Shown here: positions 45,189 through 55,567 of the stretch, in pieces
Position numbering within the stretch: position 1 is the stretch's first letter
How the letters are laid out: every line of letters begins with the position of its first letter
NCBI RefSeq assembly: GCF_021991925.1
Contig: NZ_RXZI01000001.1
Location: forward strand, 682,001 to 746,000
Source: Sutcliffiella horikoshii
GTDB lineage: Bacteria; Bacillota; Bacilli; Bacillales; Bacillaceae_I
DNA length: 64,000 nucleotides
Reading direction: 5' to 3'
Program-made: the position numbers and the translations under genes
Notes under the pieces: generated by a model
Told to the model about the DNA's origin: nothing
Databases searched by the model: none
The model's input: the letters and a program-made list of their open reading frames with translations, nothing else

Positions 45189-46733
45189 ATGAATGAGAAA
45201 CAAAGAGTGGAAGCAGGCCAAGTAGTTGCAGGGAAATCATCGGACAAAAAATCCGAGAAGGATTTCAGCAAATACTTCGAGTCCGTTTATGCACCACCTT
45301 CTCTAAAAGACGCGAAGAAGCGCGGAAAAGAAGAAGTTGCTTATCAGGACTTTTCCATTTCTGAGGAGTTTCAAGGTCTTGGGGAAGGTAAGAAATTTTA
45401 TATACGCACTTATGGCTGTCAAATGAATGAACATGACACAGAAGTGATGGCCGGGATCTTTCTAGCCTTAGGCTATGAACCAACATATACAGTGAATGAC
45501 GCCGATGTAATCCTATTGAATACCTGTGCAATTCGTGAAAATGCGGAAAACAAGGTGTTTGGTGAACTTGGCCATTTGAAAACTTTAAAAAAATCAAGAC
45601 CTGGTCTTCTGATTGGTGTATGTGGCTGTATGTCCCAAGAAGAATCAGTGGTAAACAAAATCCTGAAAACTTATCAACAAGTGGACATGATCTTTGGTAC
45701 CCATAATATTCACCGTCTTCCAAACATTTTAAAGGACGCCTATATGTCCAAAGAAATGGTGATTGAAGTTTGGTCCAAAGAAGGCGATGTTATTGAAAAC
45801 CTGCCAAAAAACCGTAAAGGTGAAATCAAGGCTTGGGTAAACATCATGTACGGTTGTGATAAATTCTGTACGTACTGTATTGTTCCTTATACCCGTGGAA
45901 AAGAGAGAAGCAGACGTCCTGAGGATATCATTCAAGAAGTCCGTCACCTGGCTGCCCAGGGGTATCAAGAAATTACTTTACTTGGACAGAACGTAAACGC
46001 ATATGGAAAAGATTTTGAGGATATGAAGTATGGTTTAGGGGATTTGATGGATGAAATCCGCAAAATCGATATCCCGCGTATCCGCTTTACTACTAGTCAC
46101 CCAAGAGATTTTGACGATCGCTTGATAGAAGTGTTGGCTAAAGGAGGCAATTTACTGGATCATATCCATCTTCCGGTCCAATCCGGAAGTTCGGAAGTGT
46201 TAAAGTTGATGTCGCGTAAATATGATAGAGAACGTTATCTTGAACTGGTTGGGAAAATTAAAACGGCAATGCCGAACGCTTCCCTGACTACTGACATCAT
46301 TGTCGGATTCCCAAACGAAACGGAAGAGCAGTTTGAAGAAACGATGTCCCTCTATCGTGAAGTGGAATTTGATACGGCATATACATTTATCTATTCACCT
46401 CGTGAGGGTACACCTGCGGCAAAAATGGTAGATAATGTTCCGATGGAAGTGAAGAAAGACCGCCTTCAGCGCCTGAATGCCCTTGTAAATGAAATTTCTG
46501 CGAAGAAATTAAAAGAATATGAAGGTCAGGTTGTAGAAGTATTAGTAGAAGGTGAGAGCAAAAAGAATCCGGATGTGTTAGCTGGATATACAGATAAAAG
46601 TAAACTAGTCAACTTCAGAGCCCCTAAATCTGTGATCGGGAAAATGGTCAAAGTAAAAGTGGTCAAGGCAAAAACCTGGACATTGGATGGAGAATTGGTC
46701 GAAGAAGTTGCAGAAGAAGCACTGGAGGTATAA
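45189..46733 (+). CDS. miaB: tRNA-2-methylthio-N6-dimethylallyladenosine synthase MiaB
   Basis: Radical SAM methylthiotransferase acting on i6A37 of tRNA, the product of MiaA encoded 7 kb downstream. 514 aa. The N-terminal UPF0004 domain has [12 protein letters not shown] and further cysteines; the radical SAM site is CDKFCTYC (C-x3-C-x2-C). The C-terminal TRAM domain is at about 440-505. A 60-residue basic extension precedes the first domain, as in B. subtilis YmcB. ATG 45189 follows AAAGGAG. ricA starts 3 bp later. Confidence 0.96.
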   Translation: MNEKQRVEAGQVVAGKSSDKKSEKDFSKYFESVYAPPSLKDAKKRGKEEVAYQDFSISEEFQGLGEGKKFYIRTYGCQMNEHDTEVMAGIFLALGYEPTYTVNDADVILLNTCAIRENAENKVFGELGHLKTLKKSRPGLLIGVCGCMSQEESVVNKILKTYQQVDMIFGTHNIHRLPNILKDAYMSKEMVIEVWSKEGDVIENLPKNRKGEIKAWVNIMYGCDKFCTYCIVPYTRGKERSRRPEDIIQEVRHLAAQGYQEITLLGQNVNAYGKDFEDMKYGLGDLMDEIRKIDIPRIRFTTSHPRDFDDRLIEVLAKGGNLLDHIHLPVQSGSSEVLKLMSRKYDRERYLELVGKIKTAMPNASLTTDIIVGFPNETEEQFEETMSLYREVEFDTAYTFIYSPREGTPAAKMVDNVPMEVKKDRLQRLNALVNEISAKKLKEYEGQVVEVLVEGESKKNPDVLAGYTDKSKLVNFRAPKSVIGKMVKVKVVKAKTWTLDGELVEEVAEEALEV

Positions 46734-46736
46734 AAA

Positions 46737-47171
46737 ATGGCGAAATATACAAGAGCAGACATAGTAGAAAGAGCAAAAGAACTGGCACAAATGATTGCAG
46801 ACACAGAAGAGGTGGAGTACTTCAAGCGTGCAGAAGAACAGATCAATGAGAATCAGAAAATTAAAGAAATGGTTGCAAGTGTGAAAAGCTTACAGAAGCA
46901 AGCAGTAAACTTTCAACACTACGGAAAGACAGAAGCATTAAAGAAAACAGAAGCGAAGTTGGATGCACTTTTAGCAGAATTGGATGAGATTCCAATTGTA
47001 CAAGAATTCAAAACTTCCCAAACGAATGTGAATGACCTTCTTCAATTGGTTTCTTCCTACATCTCCAAAACTGTGACAGATGAAATCATCGTTGCGACTG
47101 GTGGAGACGTTCTTCGTGGTGAAACGGGGTCTTACGTAAAAAACACCACATATGGCGGAAGTTGCTCATAA
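46737..47171 (+). CDS. ricA: RicA/YmcA, member of the RicAFT (Y-complex)
   Basis: 144-aa helical protein of the YlbF/YmcA family. In B. subtilis RicA acts with RicF (YlbF) and RicT (YaaT) in phosphorelay, competence and biofilm control and in RNase Y-dependent mRNA maturation; rny itself is in this window. The C-terminus is TYGGSCS with one cysteine, of interest because the complex binds iron-sulfur clusters. It lies 3 bp after miaB and is followed by a terminator. Confidence 0.93.
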   Translation: MAKYTRADIVERAKELAQMIADTEEVEYFKRAEEQINENQKIKEMVASVKSLQKQAVNFQHYGKTEALKKTEAKLDALLAELDEIPIVQEFKTSQTNVNDLLQLVSSYISKTVTDEIIVATGGDVLRGETGSYVKNTTYGGSCS

Positions 47172-47203
47172 TTCCTTAACGAAACGAGAGTTTGCCCATA
47201 GTC

Positions 47204-47237
47204 AAACAGTATGGATGAAGTATCCATACTGTTTTTA
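47204..47237 (+). terminator. Intrinsic terminator after ricA
   Basis: AAACAGTATGGAT (47204-47216) pairs perfectly with ATCCATACTGTTT (47222-47234), then TT. Confidence 0.92.
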
Positions 47238-47254
47238 TAAGATAGTGTATAATA

Positions 47255-47432
47255 CGGTTGATTTCCGATCCAGGCGCTTCCTTGCCTGCGGGCGGTCCGT
47301 GAGCCTCCTCACTTCGTTGCTGGGCCTCTCGGGGGAGTAGCGACAATCTTGAGACCCCGCAGGCTTGCCGAGGAGGCTCAAGGTCGCCCCGCGGAAAGCG
47401 CAGCCATTTGCGGAAAGCAACAGCGGAGTTAA
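47255..47432 (+). repeat. Family-1 repeat, copy 9: head-to-head chimera
   Basis: The left part (about 47257-47335) is the left half of a family-1 repeat in forward orientation with GAGCCTCCTC at 47301-47310. The right part (about 47335-47430) is the left half of another copy in reverse orientation, with GAGGAGGCTC at 47370-47379. Its reverse complement closely matches copy 3. Two left halves are thus joined, giving one large imperfect palindrome. Confidence 0.75.
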
Positions 47433-47458
47433 CCAAACAACTAAAGTTATTATTCTGT

Positions 47459-47491
47459 AAAAAACCGGGCGGTTCTGCCCGGTTTTTTTTG
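47459..47491 (+). terminator. Intrinsic terminator upstream of cotE
   Basis: AAAACCGGGC pairs perfectly with GCCCGGTTTT around GGTTCT, followed by T8. No gene ends just upstream; it lies after the chimeric repeat and probably insulates cotE from ricA. Confidence 0.85.
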
Positions 47492-47543
47492 CTCTAAATT
47501 CAATAGCCCGTTACTGCTTCGTCTTGATTTTTTCAAAAAATAG

Positions 47544-47572
47544 GCACATATCCAGAAAAGCTTGCATACAAT
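47544..47572 (+). promoter_or_regulatory. Candidate sigma-E promoter (P1) of cotE
   Basis: GCACATA (47544-47550), 14 nt, CATACAAT (47565-47572), which is a perfect sigma-E -10. cotE has a sigma-E promoter in B. subtilis. Confidence 0.65.
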
Positions 47573-47629
47573 GAACTATACGTTAATGTGTTAGAAATCA
47601 TCTTGTTCCGTTTTAGATTCAAGGAAAAC

Positions 47630-47657
47630 ACAATTGTCATTTAAACCGCATAGGATG
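47630..47657 (+). promoter_or_regulatory. Candidate sigma-K promoter (P2) of cotE
   Basis: AC (47630-47631), 17 nt, CATAGGATG (47649-47657), the same architecture as the candidate before spoVFA. The expected start point is about 30 nt before ATG 47693. Confidence 0.5.
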
Positions 47658-47692
47658 AAATGAAGATTGTAATGAGGAGGGTGTATGCTCGC

Positions 47693-48235
47693 ATGTCTGA
47701 ATACAGAGAAATTATCACAAGAGCAGTAACTGGCAAGGGTAGAAAGTTTACGCAATCCAAACATACGATAAGTCCCTCGCATCGTCCTACGAGCATTCTA
47801 GGATGCTGGGTCATTAATCATACGTATGATGCGAACAAAGTGGATGATACAGTAGAAGTGATAGGTCGCTATGACCTAAACGTTTGGTTCTCTTACAGTG
47901 AAAATACGAAAACGGAAGTAGTGACAGAAACAGTTTCCTATAAGGATGTTGTTAAACTGAAATATAAAGATGACAACAGTTTAGGCGATGACCACGAAGT
48001 AATCGCACGCGTCCTACAGCAACCAAATTGTTTAGAAGCCAGTATTGATGATTCTGGCGCTAAAATCAATGTACAGGTAGAGAGAGAGTTCCTGACAGAA
48101 GTTATCGGGGAAACGAAAGTGACGGTAGAAGTGCATCCAGACACATTAGCGGACGATACGGACTGGGATGTAGATGATGAAGATGAGTTTGAAGATCTCA
48201 ACCCAGACTTCATCGTCGACGGATACGAGGAATAG
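47693..48235 (+). CDS. cotE: Outer spore coat morphogenetic protein CotE
   Basis: Organises the outer coat around the forespore from the mother cell. 180 aa. Strong matches to CotE are [21 protein letters not shown]-like start, [14 protein letters not shown] and [16 protein letters not shown]. The C-terminus is a long acidic tail (about 150-180). ATG 47693 is chosen from homology; GAGGAGG lies 12 nt upstream, and upstream in-frame starts at 47660, 47672 and 47681 either overlap this site or lack one. Confidence 0.95.
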   Translation: MSEYREIITRAVTGKGRKFTQSKHTISPSHRPTSILGCWVINHTYDANKVDDTVEVIGRYDLNVWFSYSENTKTEVVTETVSYKDVVKLKYKDDNSLGDDHEVIARVLQQPNCLEASIDDSGAKINVQVEREFLTEVIGETKVTVEVHPDTLADDTDWDVDDEDEFEDLNPDFIVDGYEE

Positions 48236-48240
48236 AACAA

Positions 48241-48275
48241 AACCGGGAAGCGGTAATGCTTCCTGGTTTTTTCTT
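48241..48275 (+). terminator. Intrinsic terminator after cotE
   Basis: AAACCGGGAAGC pairs with GCTTCCTGGTTT (one wobble) around GGTAAT, then T tract. Confidence 0.92.
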
Positions 48276-48358
48276 ATGCGCAGGTTTTCCCTTCTCACCT
48301 CAACCCGACAAAATATGATATAATAAAGCAGCAAAAAACAATAGTTGGGGGATTTTTG

Positions 48359-50974
48359 ATGGCTTCTTATACGCCTATGATACAGCAATATTTACGAGTG
48401 AAGGCAGACTATCAAGATGCCTTTTTATTTTTTCGCCTAGGCGACTTTTATGAGATGTTTTTTGAGGATGCAACCAAAGCATCCCAAGTACTTGAAATTA
48501 CATTAACAAGCCGGGATGGTGGAGGAAAAGAAAGAATACCGATGTGCGGTGTTCCCTACCATTCGGCACCTAATTATATAGATCAATTGATAGAAAAAGG
48601 CTACAAAGTGGCTATATGTGAACAGGTCGAGGACCCGAAACAGACAAAAGGGGTCGTAAAAAGAGAAGTGGTCCAATTAATAACTCCGGGAACGGTTATG
48701 GAAACAAAAGGTCTTTCTGATAAACAGAACAATTTTTTGACTTCTGTCACTCATTTCGAGGACGAAACTTTTGGCTTGGCATATGCCGACCTTTCCACAG
48801 GTGAAATACATACGACGATCATTTCCGGTCCTCTTCAGCAGCTGGTGAATGAAGTGTATTCCATTGGTGCAAAGGAAATTGTTGTTTCGGAGCAATTCCC
48901 CATGGATGTATTACAGCTGATAAAGGAAAGAATGATTGTCACCTGCTCCAAGGAGGAAGCGGTGGATATTTCGCCTGAATTTCAACTTATTGTAGATAAC
49001 ATAGAACAAGAAAAGCTATTAATCACAGTGGGCAGGCTGTTGCACTATCTAAAAAAGACCCAGAAGCGCAGTCTGGACCATCTTCAGCCCGCTAGATTCT
49101 TTGAGTTGGACCAATCGATGAAGATAGATCTTTTCTCCAAACGGAATCTAGAGTTGACGGAAACCATCCGCTCCAAAGGAAAAAAAGGCTCTTTGCTCTG
49201 GCTGTTGGACCAGACTGTTACCGCCATGGGAGGCAGGTTGTTAAAGCAATGGGTGGACAGGCCTTTAATTAATCCGGCAAAAATCGAACAGCGTCATCAA
49301 ATGGTGGAAACACTCATACAGGAGTATTTTACAAGACAAGAGATAAGGGACTTGTTGAAAGAAGTATATGATCTTGAGAGATTAGCAGGGAGAGTCGCAT
49401 TTGGTAATGTGAATGCACGGGACCTTGTACAATTACGTAAATCACTTTCCCAGATTCCTCATTTGAAAACACTTGTGGAAAAACTGCCAATAGACCCTGC
49501 AAGCATTTTAGACAATATGGATGAGTGCGTAGAGTTGACGACGCTACTGCATGAAAGTCTTATCGAACAGCCATCTATATCGGTCAAAGAGGGCAACATG
49601 ATGAAAGACGGGTATCATGATGAGCTTGATAAATACAGGGATGCCAGACGGAATGGGAAGACCTGGATAGCGGAGCTCGAGAAAAGGGAACGGGACTTGA
49701 CGGGGATTCGCTCTTTGAAAATAGGATATAACCGAATTTTTGGTTATTATATTGAAATAACAAAAGCGAATATTTCTTCTCTGCCGGAAGGCCGGTATGA
49801 AAGAAAACAGACGCTTGCTAATGCAGAGCGTTATATTACAGAAGAGTTAAAAGAAAAAGAAACCTTAATCCTAGAGGCAGAAGAAAAGATTGTCGCCTTG
49901 GAATACGAGCTGTTCCTTCAACTACGCGAAGAAGTAAAGGCCTTTATCCCTAGGTTGCAGAAACTTGCGAAAGCGGTCAGTGAACTAGATGTATTGCAAT
50001 GTTTTGCCACGATCAGTGAGGAAAGATACTACACGAGGCCTACTTTCAATGAGGAAAGAAAAGTGTATATCACGGAGGGACGCCACCCTGTCGTGGAAAA
50101 AGTGATGGACGCCAATGAGTATGTACCAAATGATACGTGGATGGATAAGGAAAGTGAAATGTTACTTATCACAGGGCCTAACATGTCCGGTAAAAGTACG
50201 TATATGCGCCAAGTGGCTTTGACGGCTATTCTTGCTCAGATAGGCTGCTTTGTTCCGGCAAAGGAAGCGTCTTTGCCGATTTTTGATCAGATATTTACGA
50301 GAATAGGTGCTGCAGATGATTTAATCTCTGGTCAAAGTACATTTATGGTTGAAATGCTTGAAGCAAGAAATGCCATTGTATATGCAACGCAGAACAGCCT
50401 GATTCTTTTTGATGAAATAGGGCGTGGTACTTCCACTTATGATGGGATGGCACTCGCGCAAGCCCTTATAGAATATATCCATGATAAGATCGGGGCAAAA
50501 ACGCTATTTTCTACACATTATCATGAGCTGACCTCGTTAGATAGGGAACTTGACAAGTTAAAGAACATTCATGTCAGTGTCGTAGAACAAAATGGAAAAG
50601 TCGTGTTTTTGCATAAGATGAAAGAAGGACCAGCTGATAAGAGTTACGGAATTCATGTAGCAGAATTAGCTGAACTGCCGAAAGAGTTGATTCTTAGAGC
50701 GCAATGTATTTTGGAAAAGCTGGAGAGTCAACCTAAAGTGGATCTAAAAGAAGTTGCTTCGGCACAAGAGGCTGTAGAACTAAAAGAACAAGATCCCCTT
50801 GCCCAGCTTTCCTTCTTTGACATAGATAATGATGAAAAGCAGATCGAAAGAAAATCCAAGGGAGAGAAACTAGCTCTTGAGAAGCTTAAAAAGATGGAAT
50901 TACTGGATACAACGCCATTGGATGCACTGAACAAATTATATGAAATTCAAAAACTGTTGAAATCGAAATCGTAG
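48359..50974 (+). CDS. mutS: DNA mismatch repair protein MutS
   Basis: Mismatch-recognition ATPase, 871 aa. The N-terminal mismatch-binding FYEMFFEDA motif is at about 33-41, Walker [10 protein letters not shown] and the [14 protein letters not shown] segment are in the ATPase, and [14 protein letters not shown] is Walker B/signature. The C-terminal region (about 800-871) is the tetramerisation/beta-clamp part. ATG 48359 follows GGGGGAT. mutL follows by 17 bp. Confidence 0.98.
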   Translation: MASYTPMIQQYLRVKADYQDAFLFFRLGDFYEMFFEDATKASQVLEITLTSRDGGGKERIPMCGVPYHSAPNYIDQLIEKGYKVAICEQVEDPKQTKGVVKREVVQLITPGTVMETKGLSDKQNNFLTSVTHFEDETFGLAYADLSTGEIHTTIISGPLQQLVNEVYSIGAKEIVVSEQFPMDVLQLIKERMIVTCSKEEAVDISPEFQLIVDNIEQEKLLITVGRLLHYLKKTQKRSLDHLQPARFFELDQSMKIDLFSKRNLELTETIRSKGKKGSLLWLLDQTVTAMGGRLLKQWVDRPLINPAKIEQRHQMVETLIQEYFTRQEIRDLLKEVYDLERLAGRVAFGNVNARDLVQLRKSLSQIPHLKTLVEKLPIDPASILDNMDECVELTTLLHESLIEQPSISVKEGNMMKDGYHDELDKYRDARRNGKTWIAELEKRERDLTGIRSLKIGYNRIFGYYIEITKANISSLPEGRYERKQTLANAERYITEELKEKETLILEAEEKIVALEYELFLQLREEVKAFIPRLQKLAKAVSELDVLQCFATISEERYYTRPTFNEERKVYITEGRHPVVEKVMDANEYVPNDTWMDKESEMLLITGPNMSGKSTYMRQVALTAILAQIGCFVPAKEASLPIFDQIFTRIGAADDLISGQSTFMVEMLEARNAIVYATQNSLILFDEIGRGTSTYDGMALAQALIEYIHDKIGAKTLFSTHYHELTSLDRELDKLKNIHVSVVEQNGKVVFLHKMKEGPADKSYGIHVAELAELPKELILRAQCILEKLESQPKVDLKEVASAQEAVELKEQDPLAQLSFFDIDNDEKQIERKSKGEKLALEKLKKMELLDTTPLDALNKLYEIQKLLKSKS

Positions 50975-50991
50975 AGGAAGGAGGAAATAGA

Positions 50992-52896
50992 ATGGGGAAA
51001 ATTGTTCAGTTAGATGAAAGTTTGGCCAATAAAATAGCAGCAGGTGAAGTAGTAGAACGGCCTGCTTCTGTTGTAAAAGAGCTGGTGGAAAACGCGATAG
51101 ATGCCAATTCCTCCATTATCGAGATTGAACTGGAAGAAGCAGGACTAACAAAAATCCGCGTTTTGGATAATGGCGATGGAATTGAGCAGGACGATTGTCT
51201 GACAGCCTTTCAACGTCATGCAACAAGTAAAATAAAGAATGAAAATGACCTATTCCGTATCAGAACATTGGGATTCAGGGGAGAAGCGCTGCCGAGTATC
51301 GCGTCTGTTTCTCTGTTTGACATCACAACAAGCACAGGGGATGGTCCAGGCACACACCTGAGCTTCAAAGGTGGAGTGCTCGAAAAGCATGAGCTTTCCA
51401 GCAGCAGAAAAGGAACAGACATTGTGGTCCAGCATCTTTTTTTCAATACTCCTGCACGTCTAAAGTATATGAAAACCATCCATACCGAACTTGGAAATAT
51501 TTCTGATATGGTGAACCGGCTTGCTTTGGCGCACCCATCTATTTCCTTCCGCCTTAGCCATAACGGGAAAAGGATGTTGGCCACAAACGGAAGTGGAGAT
51601 AGTTTGCATGTTCTTGCTGCAATTTACGGGATGAACATTGCCAAGAAAATGGTCCCGATCCGTTTTGAATCATTGGACTTTCAAGTCAAGGGATATATCG
51701 CATTGCCGGAAGTGACAAGAGCTTCCAAGAACTACATTTCCACTATTATAAATGGTCGGTATGTCAAGAACTATACTGTGGTCAGGGCGATCCAGGAGGG
51801 GTATCACACCCTTCTTCCAATAGGAAGGTATCCTATTGTTTATTTGGAAGTGGATATGGACCCACTTTTAGTCGATGTCAATGTCCACCCAGCCAAGCTC
51901 GAAGTCAGGCTCAGCAAGGAAGATGAACTATACCGACTTATTGCAGATGGCGTCAAGGGAGAATTTCAGCATAAGCAATTGATACCATCCAATATGCCGA
52001 GAAAACAAGCCACTTACACTACGGAAGTGAAGCCTACCCAGGAATCATTTCATTTGGAGCAGAGTCGTCCATCTGATATGACTTTCCCTGTCAGAGAGGA
52101 AAAACCCACTCTTTTTGAACAAGAAAGGGAAAACGAAGAAAACGCAACAGTGCTGAATGATCCTTCTGCTCCGCTTAAGACTGATGTGGAAAAAGAGTCA
52201 TTCTTACCCACTGCATCTGATGTTTCCGCGGAAAATGAAGAAGAGGATGCTAACCCTTCTTTTAATGAGGGAGTGGAAGATCGCATAAGGGAGTATACCT
52301 CTAAGATAGAGCCGAGGATTCCTGCTCTCTATCCAATTGGACAGATGCACGGGACCTATATTGTGGCTCAGAATGAGAATGGCTTGTATTTAATTGACCA
52401 GCATGCCGCACAAGAACGGATCAATTATGAATACTTTTATCAAAAACTCGGAAGGGAAGAGAGAAACCTGCAGGAACTTCTCGTTCCTTTAACCATTGAA
52501 TGTTCCTTGGAGGAGTATCTTTTCTTGGAAGAAAATATGAAAGTTTTCGAGGAAGTCGGCATATGGCTTGAGCCGTTTGGCCATCAGACTTTCATTGTAA
52601 AAGCACATCCGGTTTGGTTCCCTAAAGGCGAAGAGAGGGAAACCATTGATGAAATGATAAGCCTTGTTAAAGACAAAAGAAGAATAAACCTCGCTGTTTT
52701 GCGAGAGGAAGCGGCCATTATGATGAGCTGTAAAGCTGCCATCAAAGCGAATCACTATTTGAGACAAGATGAGATCTCCGCTTTATTAAATACATTAAGA
52801 GAGGCTGAGAATCCTTTTACTTGCCCGCATGGAAGACCGATTCTCATTCATTTTTCGTCTTATGAGCTGGAAAAGATGTTTAAACGGGTAATGTAA
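50992..52896 (+). CDS. mutL: DNA mismatch repair protein MutL (endonuclease type)
   Basis: 634 aa. The N-terminal GHKL ATPase has [16 protein letters not shown] and GFRGEAL. A variable acidic linker covers about 340-430. The C-terminal domain has [12 protein letters not shown], which is the DQHAx2Ex4E motif of nicking MutL proteins, and CPHGRP near the end. This fits a methyl-independent mismatch repair system without MutH. GAAGGAGGAA precedes ATG 50992. Confidence 0.98.
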   Translation: MGKIVQLDESLANKIAAGEVVERPASVVKELVENAIDANSSIIEIELEEAGLTKIRVLDNGDGIEQDDCLTAFQRHATSKIKNENDLFRIRTLGFRGEALPSIASVSLFDITTSTGDGPGTHLSFKGGVLEKHELSSSRKGTDIVVQHLFFNTPARLKYMKTIHTELGNISDMVNRLALAHPSISFRLSHNGKRMLATNGSGDSLHVLAAIYGMNIAKKMVPIRFESLDFQVKGYIALPEVTRASKNYISTIINGRYVKNYTVVRAIQEGYHTLLPIGRYPIVYLEVDMDPLLVDVNVHPAKLEVRLSKEDELYRLIADGVKGEFQHKQLIPSNMPRKQATYTTEVKPTQESFHLEQSRPSDMTFPVREEKPTLFEQERENEENATVLNDPSAPLKTDVEKESFLPTASDVSAENEEEDANPSFNEGVEDRIREYTSKIEPRIPALYPIGQMHGTYIVAQNENGLYLIDQHAAQERINYEYFYQKLGREERNLQELLVPLTIECSLEEYLFLEENMKVFEEVGIWLEPFGHQTFIVKAHPVWFPKGEERETIDEMISLVKDKRRINLAVLREEAAIMMSCKAAIKANHYLRQDEISALLNTLREAENPFTCPHGRPILIHFSSYELEKMFKRVM

Positions 52897-52988
52897 AAAC
52901 AAAAAAGTTTTTTATCAACAAGGTTGAGCCCGTATGTAAATGGGTATAATGATATCTTGTGATAAAGATTTAGTGAGAGAGTGAGTGA

Positions 52989-53942
52989 GTGTTGGGAGAG
53001 AAACAGAAAATTATCGTAATCATCGGACCGACAGCAGTCGGGAAGACCAAAACGAGTCTGGAATTGGCAAAGGCATTAAACGGAGAAATCATCAGCGGGG
53101 ATTCCATGCAGATATATAAGGGTATGGATATTGGTACCGCTAAGGTGAGGAAGGAGGAAATGCAAGGAATTCCTCATTACTTGATAGATATCAAGGAACC
53201 AACTGACGCCTATTCCGTAGCTGAATTCCAACAAGATGTCCGTCATCGAATCGCCGAGATTGCCTCAAGGGGGCATCTTCCCATTATTGTTGGCGGGACG
53301 GGTCTTTATATCCAATCCGTTTTATTTGACTACCAATTTTCCGAAAGTGGCAAGAACGAAGAAGTTCGAAAAGGTCTTGAGAAGAGAAGTAGAGAGGTTG
53401 GTTTCGAAAAGCTCCATGCCGAGCTTTCGGAAATCGATCCTAAAAGTGCTGCGAATATCCATCCTAATAATGTGCGACGGGTCATTCGTGCACTGGAAAT
53501 CTTTTATACAACAGGGAAAACGATGTCTGAATATCAAGAAACCCAGCAGCCTGAGCCATTATATGATGTTGCACTTATGGGACTTACGATGGAACGCGAA
53601 ATACTGTACGATCGGATCAATCTCAGAGTGGACATGATGGTAGAAGAAGGCCTGTTTGAAGAAGTGCAAAATCTTTATGATAAGGGCTTGCGTGATTGTC
53701 AGTCCATTCAAGCTATCGGGTATAAGGAATTGTATGCATTCTTTGATGGAAAAGTTTCAAAAGAACAGGCAATAGAAGATTTAAAGCAAAATTCAAGAAG
53801 GTATGCCAAACGCCAGCTCACATGGTTCCGAAACAAAATGGATGTTACGTGGTTTGATATGACGCATGGAGATTTTGAACAAAAGTTATCACAAATTTTT
53901 ACGTTTATTGCAGGAAAGCTTCAACTTGAAGCGAATAAGTAA
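52989..53942 (+). CDS. miaA: tRNA dimethylallyltransferase MiaA
   Basis: Adds dimethylallyl to A37 of tRNAs reading UNN codons, giving the substrate for MiaB. 317 aa. P-loop GPTAVGKT is at 13-20, followed by ISGDSMQIYKGMDIGTAK and GGTGLYIQ. The start is a GTG at 52989 with only a weak GAGAG site; a TTG at 52992 is an alternative. It is 92 bp after mutL and 30 bp before hfq. Confidence 0.95.
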   Translation: MLGEKQKIIVIIGPTAVGKTKTSLELAKALNGEIISGDSMQIYKGMDIGTAKVRKEEMQGIPHYLIDIKEPTDAYSVAEFQQDVRHRIAEIASRGHLPIIVGGTGLYIQSVLFDYQFSESGKNEEVRKGLEKRSREVGFEKLHAELSEIDPKSAANIHPNNVRRVIRALEIFYTTGKTMSEYQETQQPEPLYDVALMGLTMEREILYDRINLRVDMMVEEGLFEEVQNLYDKGLRDCQSIQAIGYKELYAFFDGKVSKEQAIEDLKQNSRRYAKRQLTWFRNKMDVTWFDMTHGDFEQKLSQIFTFIAGKLQLEANK

Positions 53943-53972
53943 GGTAGATAGAGATAAGAGGAGGACGAAAAG

Positions 53973-54200
53973 ATGAAGCAATCGATTAATATCCAAGATC
54001 AAGTTCTGAATCAATTAAGAAAAGATGGAACAAGTGTAACGGTATTCTTGCTGAATGGATTTCAACTTCGCGGTTTAATTAAAGGGTTTGATAATTTCAC
54101 TGTGCTCCTGGAAACAGAAGGGAAGCAACAGTTGATTTATAAACACGCCATCTCTACTTTTTCTCCATCTAAGAATGTTCAAATTGAAACAGAAGTATAA
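53973..54200 (+). CDS. hfq: RNA chaperone Hfq
   Basis: 75-aa Sm-like hexameric RNA chaperone. Sm1 motif ([17 protein letters not shown]) and Sm2 motif with YKHAIST are intact, and the C-terminal tail is short as in Bacillus. GAGGAGGACG precedes ATG 53973, and a terminator follows at the stop codon. Confidence 0.97.
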   Translation: MKQSINIQDQVLNQLRKDGTSVTVFLLNGFQLRGLIKGFDNFTVLLETEGKQQLIYKHAISTFSPSKNVQIETEV

Positions 54201-54227
54201 AACCAGCCTAAGGCTGGTTTTTTATTT
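54199..54227 (+). terminator. Intrinsic terminator after hfq
   Basis: AAAACCAGCC pairs perfectly with GGCTGGTTTT around TAA, then a T run. Confidence 0.9.
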
Positions 54228-54278
54228 TTGCATTCAAAATTAACATAAAGCTCCTCTATCTACATATATTTAGTAAAT

Positions 54279-54310
54279 AAATGGAGGAATTCTCTCCATT
54301 TGTTTTTGTT
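54279..54310 (+). terminator. Second terminator-like hairpin in the hfq-spoVK gap
   Basis: AAATGGAG (54279-54286) pairs with CTCCATTT (54294-54301), followed by GTTTTTGTT. No gene lies between it and the hfq terminator, so it is either a backup terminator or the end of a very short transcript. Confidence 0.55.
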
Positions 54311-54333
54311 CGAAAAATAATGGTCGGGAAAAG

Positions 54334-54362
54334 GAATTATTTCTCGGGAAAGCGCATAATAT
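54334..54362 (+). promoter_or_regulatory. Possible sigma-E promoter of spoVK
   Basis: GAATTATT (54334-54341), 13 nt, CATAATAT (54355-54362). It resembles the sigma-E elements loosely; spoVK is sigma-E dependent in B. subtilis. Confidence 0.35.
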
Positions 54363-54451
54363 GACAGGTTTGTCAATAGTTTGTTGAAAATAAAAGAAAC
54401 ATGTAAAAGAAAATCGAATAAACGAACAGAAAGAGTTAAAAAAAAGAGAGT

Positions 54452-55444
54452 GTGTCTTTATTGCATCGAGATATGTCGGATTTTGGTACGGAAATGAGGT
54501 GGACGCTCTTGGATCAATCCATGACAAATCAGAACGGGAAAATAAATATTGTATTGAATGGACAGAAAAAACCTTTAAAAGTAACTCATGTACAAACAAT
54601 GGTAGAGCCCTATACACCCACCAATCATACAATTCTACAAGAAATAGAAAGAGAGCTTGGGGAGCTGGTCGGCCTCCAGGAAATGAAAAAAGTGGTAAAG
54701 GAAATCTATGCGTGGATCTATGTGAACAAAAAAAGGGAAGAAGCTGGATTGAGAATAGAAAAACAAGTGCTTCATATGATGTTCAAAGGAAATCCCGGTA
54801 CAGGAAAAACGACAGTGGCAAGATTGATTGGTAAGTTGTTTTGTGACATGAATGTGCTTTCAAAGGGCCATCTGATAGAAGCGGAGCGGGCGGATTTAGT
54901 TGGAGAGTATATTGGACATACCGCTCAAAAGACGAGAGATCTAGTTAAGAAAGCGCTTGGAGGAATATTATTTGTGGATGAAGCCTATTCATTGGCCCGA
55001 GGTGGGGAAAAGGATTTCGGTAAGGAGGCCATTGATACTCTTGTAAAGCATATGGAGGATAAACAGCACGAATTTATCCTTATACTTGCAGGCTATCAAC
55101 GGGAAATGGAGGAATTTTTGAGAACCAACCCGGGGTTAATATCACGTTTTCCCATTATTGTTGATTTCCCCGATTATACCGTGGAGGAGTTAATGGAAAT
55201 CTGCCAACGAATGCTAAAGGACCGTGAATATCTACTAAGCAAAGAGGCGGAATGGAAATTGAGGGAGCATCTGAATCAAATGAAAAGTGTGTTGATGCCA
55301 TCCACCTTCAGTAATGGCAGATATATTAGGAACATGCTTGAAAAGTCCATCAGAACGCAGGCGATGCGGCTGTTAATGCATGACAGATTTGATAGAAATG
55401 AATTGTTGACAATTGAAGCCAGAGATCTATTATTAAAGTGGTAA
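54452..55444 (+). CDS. spoVK: Stage V sporulation protein K, AAA ATPase
   Basis: CbxX/CfqX-type AAA protein needed for spore maturation. 330 aa from the longest start. Walker A GNPGTGKTT is near residue 115, Walker B GGILFVDEAYSLARGG follows, and RFPIIVDFPDYTVEEL is in the second subdomain. The N-terminus is uncertain: GTG 54452, TTG 54461 (GAGAG 10 nt upstream) and later ATGs are all possible, and the first 25 residues do not align with B. subtilis SpoVK. Confidence 0.93.
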   Translation: MSLLHRDMSDFGTEMRWTLLDQSMTNQNGKINIVLNGQKKPLKVTHVQTMVEPYTPTNHTILQEIERELGELVGLQEMKKVVKEIYAWIYVNKKREEAGLRIEKQVLHMMFKGNPGTGKTTVARLIGKLFCDMNVLSKGHLIEAERADLVGEYIGHTAQKTRDLVKKALGGILFVDEAYSLARGGEKDFGKEAIDTLVKHMEDKQHEFILILAGYQREMEEFLRTNPGLISRFPIIVDFPDYTVEELMEICQRMLKDREYLLSKEAEWKLREHLNQMKSVLMPSTFSNGRYIRNMLEKSIRTQAMRLLMHDRFDRNELLTIEARDLLLKW

Positions 55445-55451
55445 TGGTAGA

Positions 55452-55520
55452 TAACTGTTTTCATAAGCTTTGTTGCTTTTTCTGCCGTGATATTTCCCCT
55501 ACTGTACAATTGCCGGCCTG
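55452..55520 (+). mobile_element. Family-2 element, copy G (remnant)
   Basis: TGTTTTCATAAGCTTTGTTG then CTTTTTCTGCCGTGAT and CAATTGCCGG are scraps of the family-2 left end, the TCGTG block and the hairpin loop. Heavily decayed. Confidence 0.45.
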
Positions 55521-55536
55521 AAAAGAATTCTAATAG

Positions 55537-55565
55537 AAATAGCAGCCTGGTGGCTGCTATTTTCT
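55537..55565. terminator. Bidirectional terminator between spoVK and crtN-like gene
   Basis: AAATAGCAGCC (55537-55547) pairs perfectly with GGCTGCTATTT (55552-55562) around TGGT. It serves two convergent genes. Confidence 0.88.
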
Positions 55566-55567
55566 GA

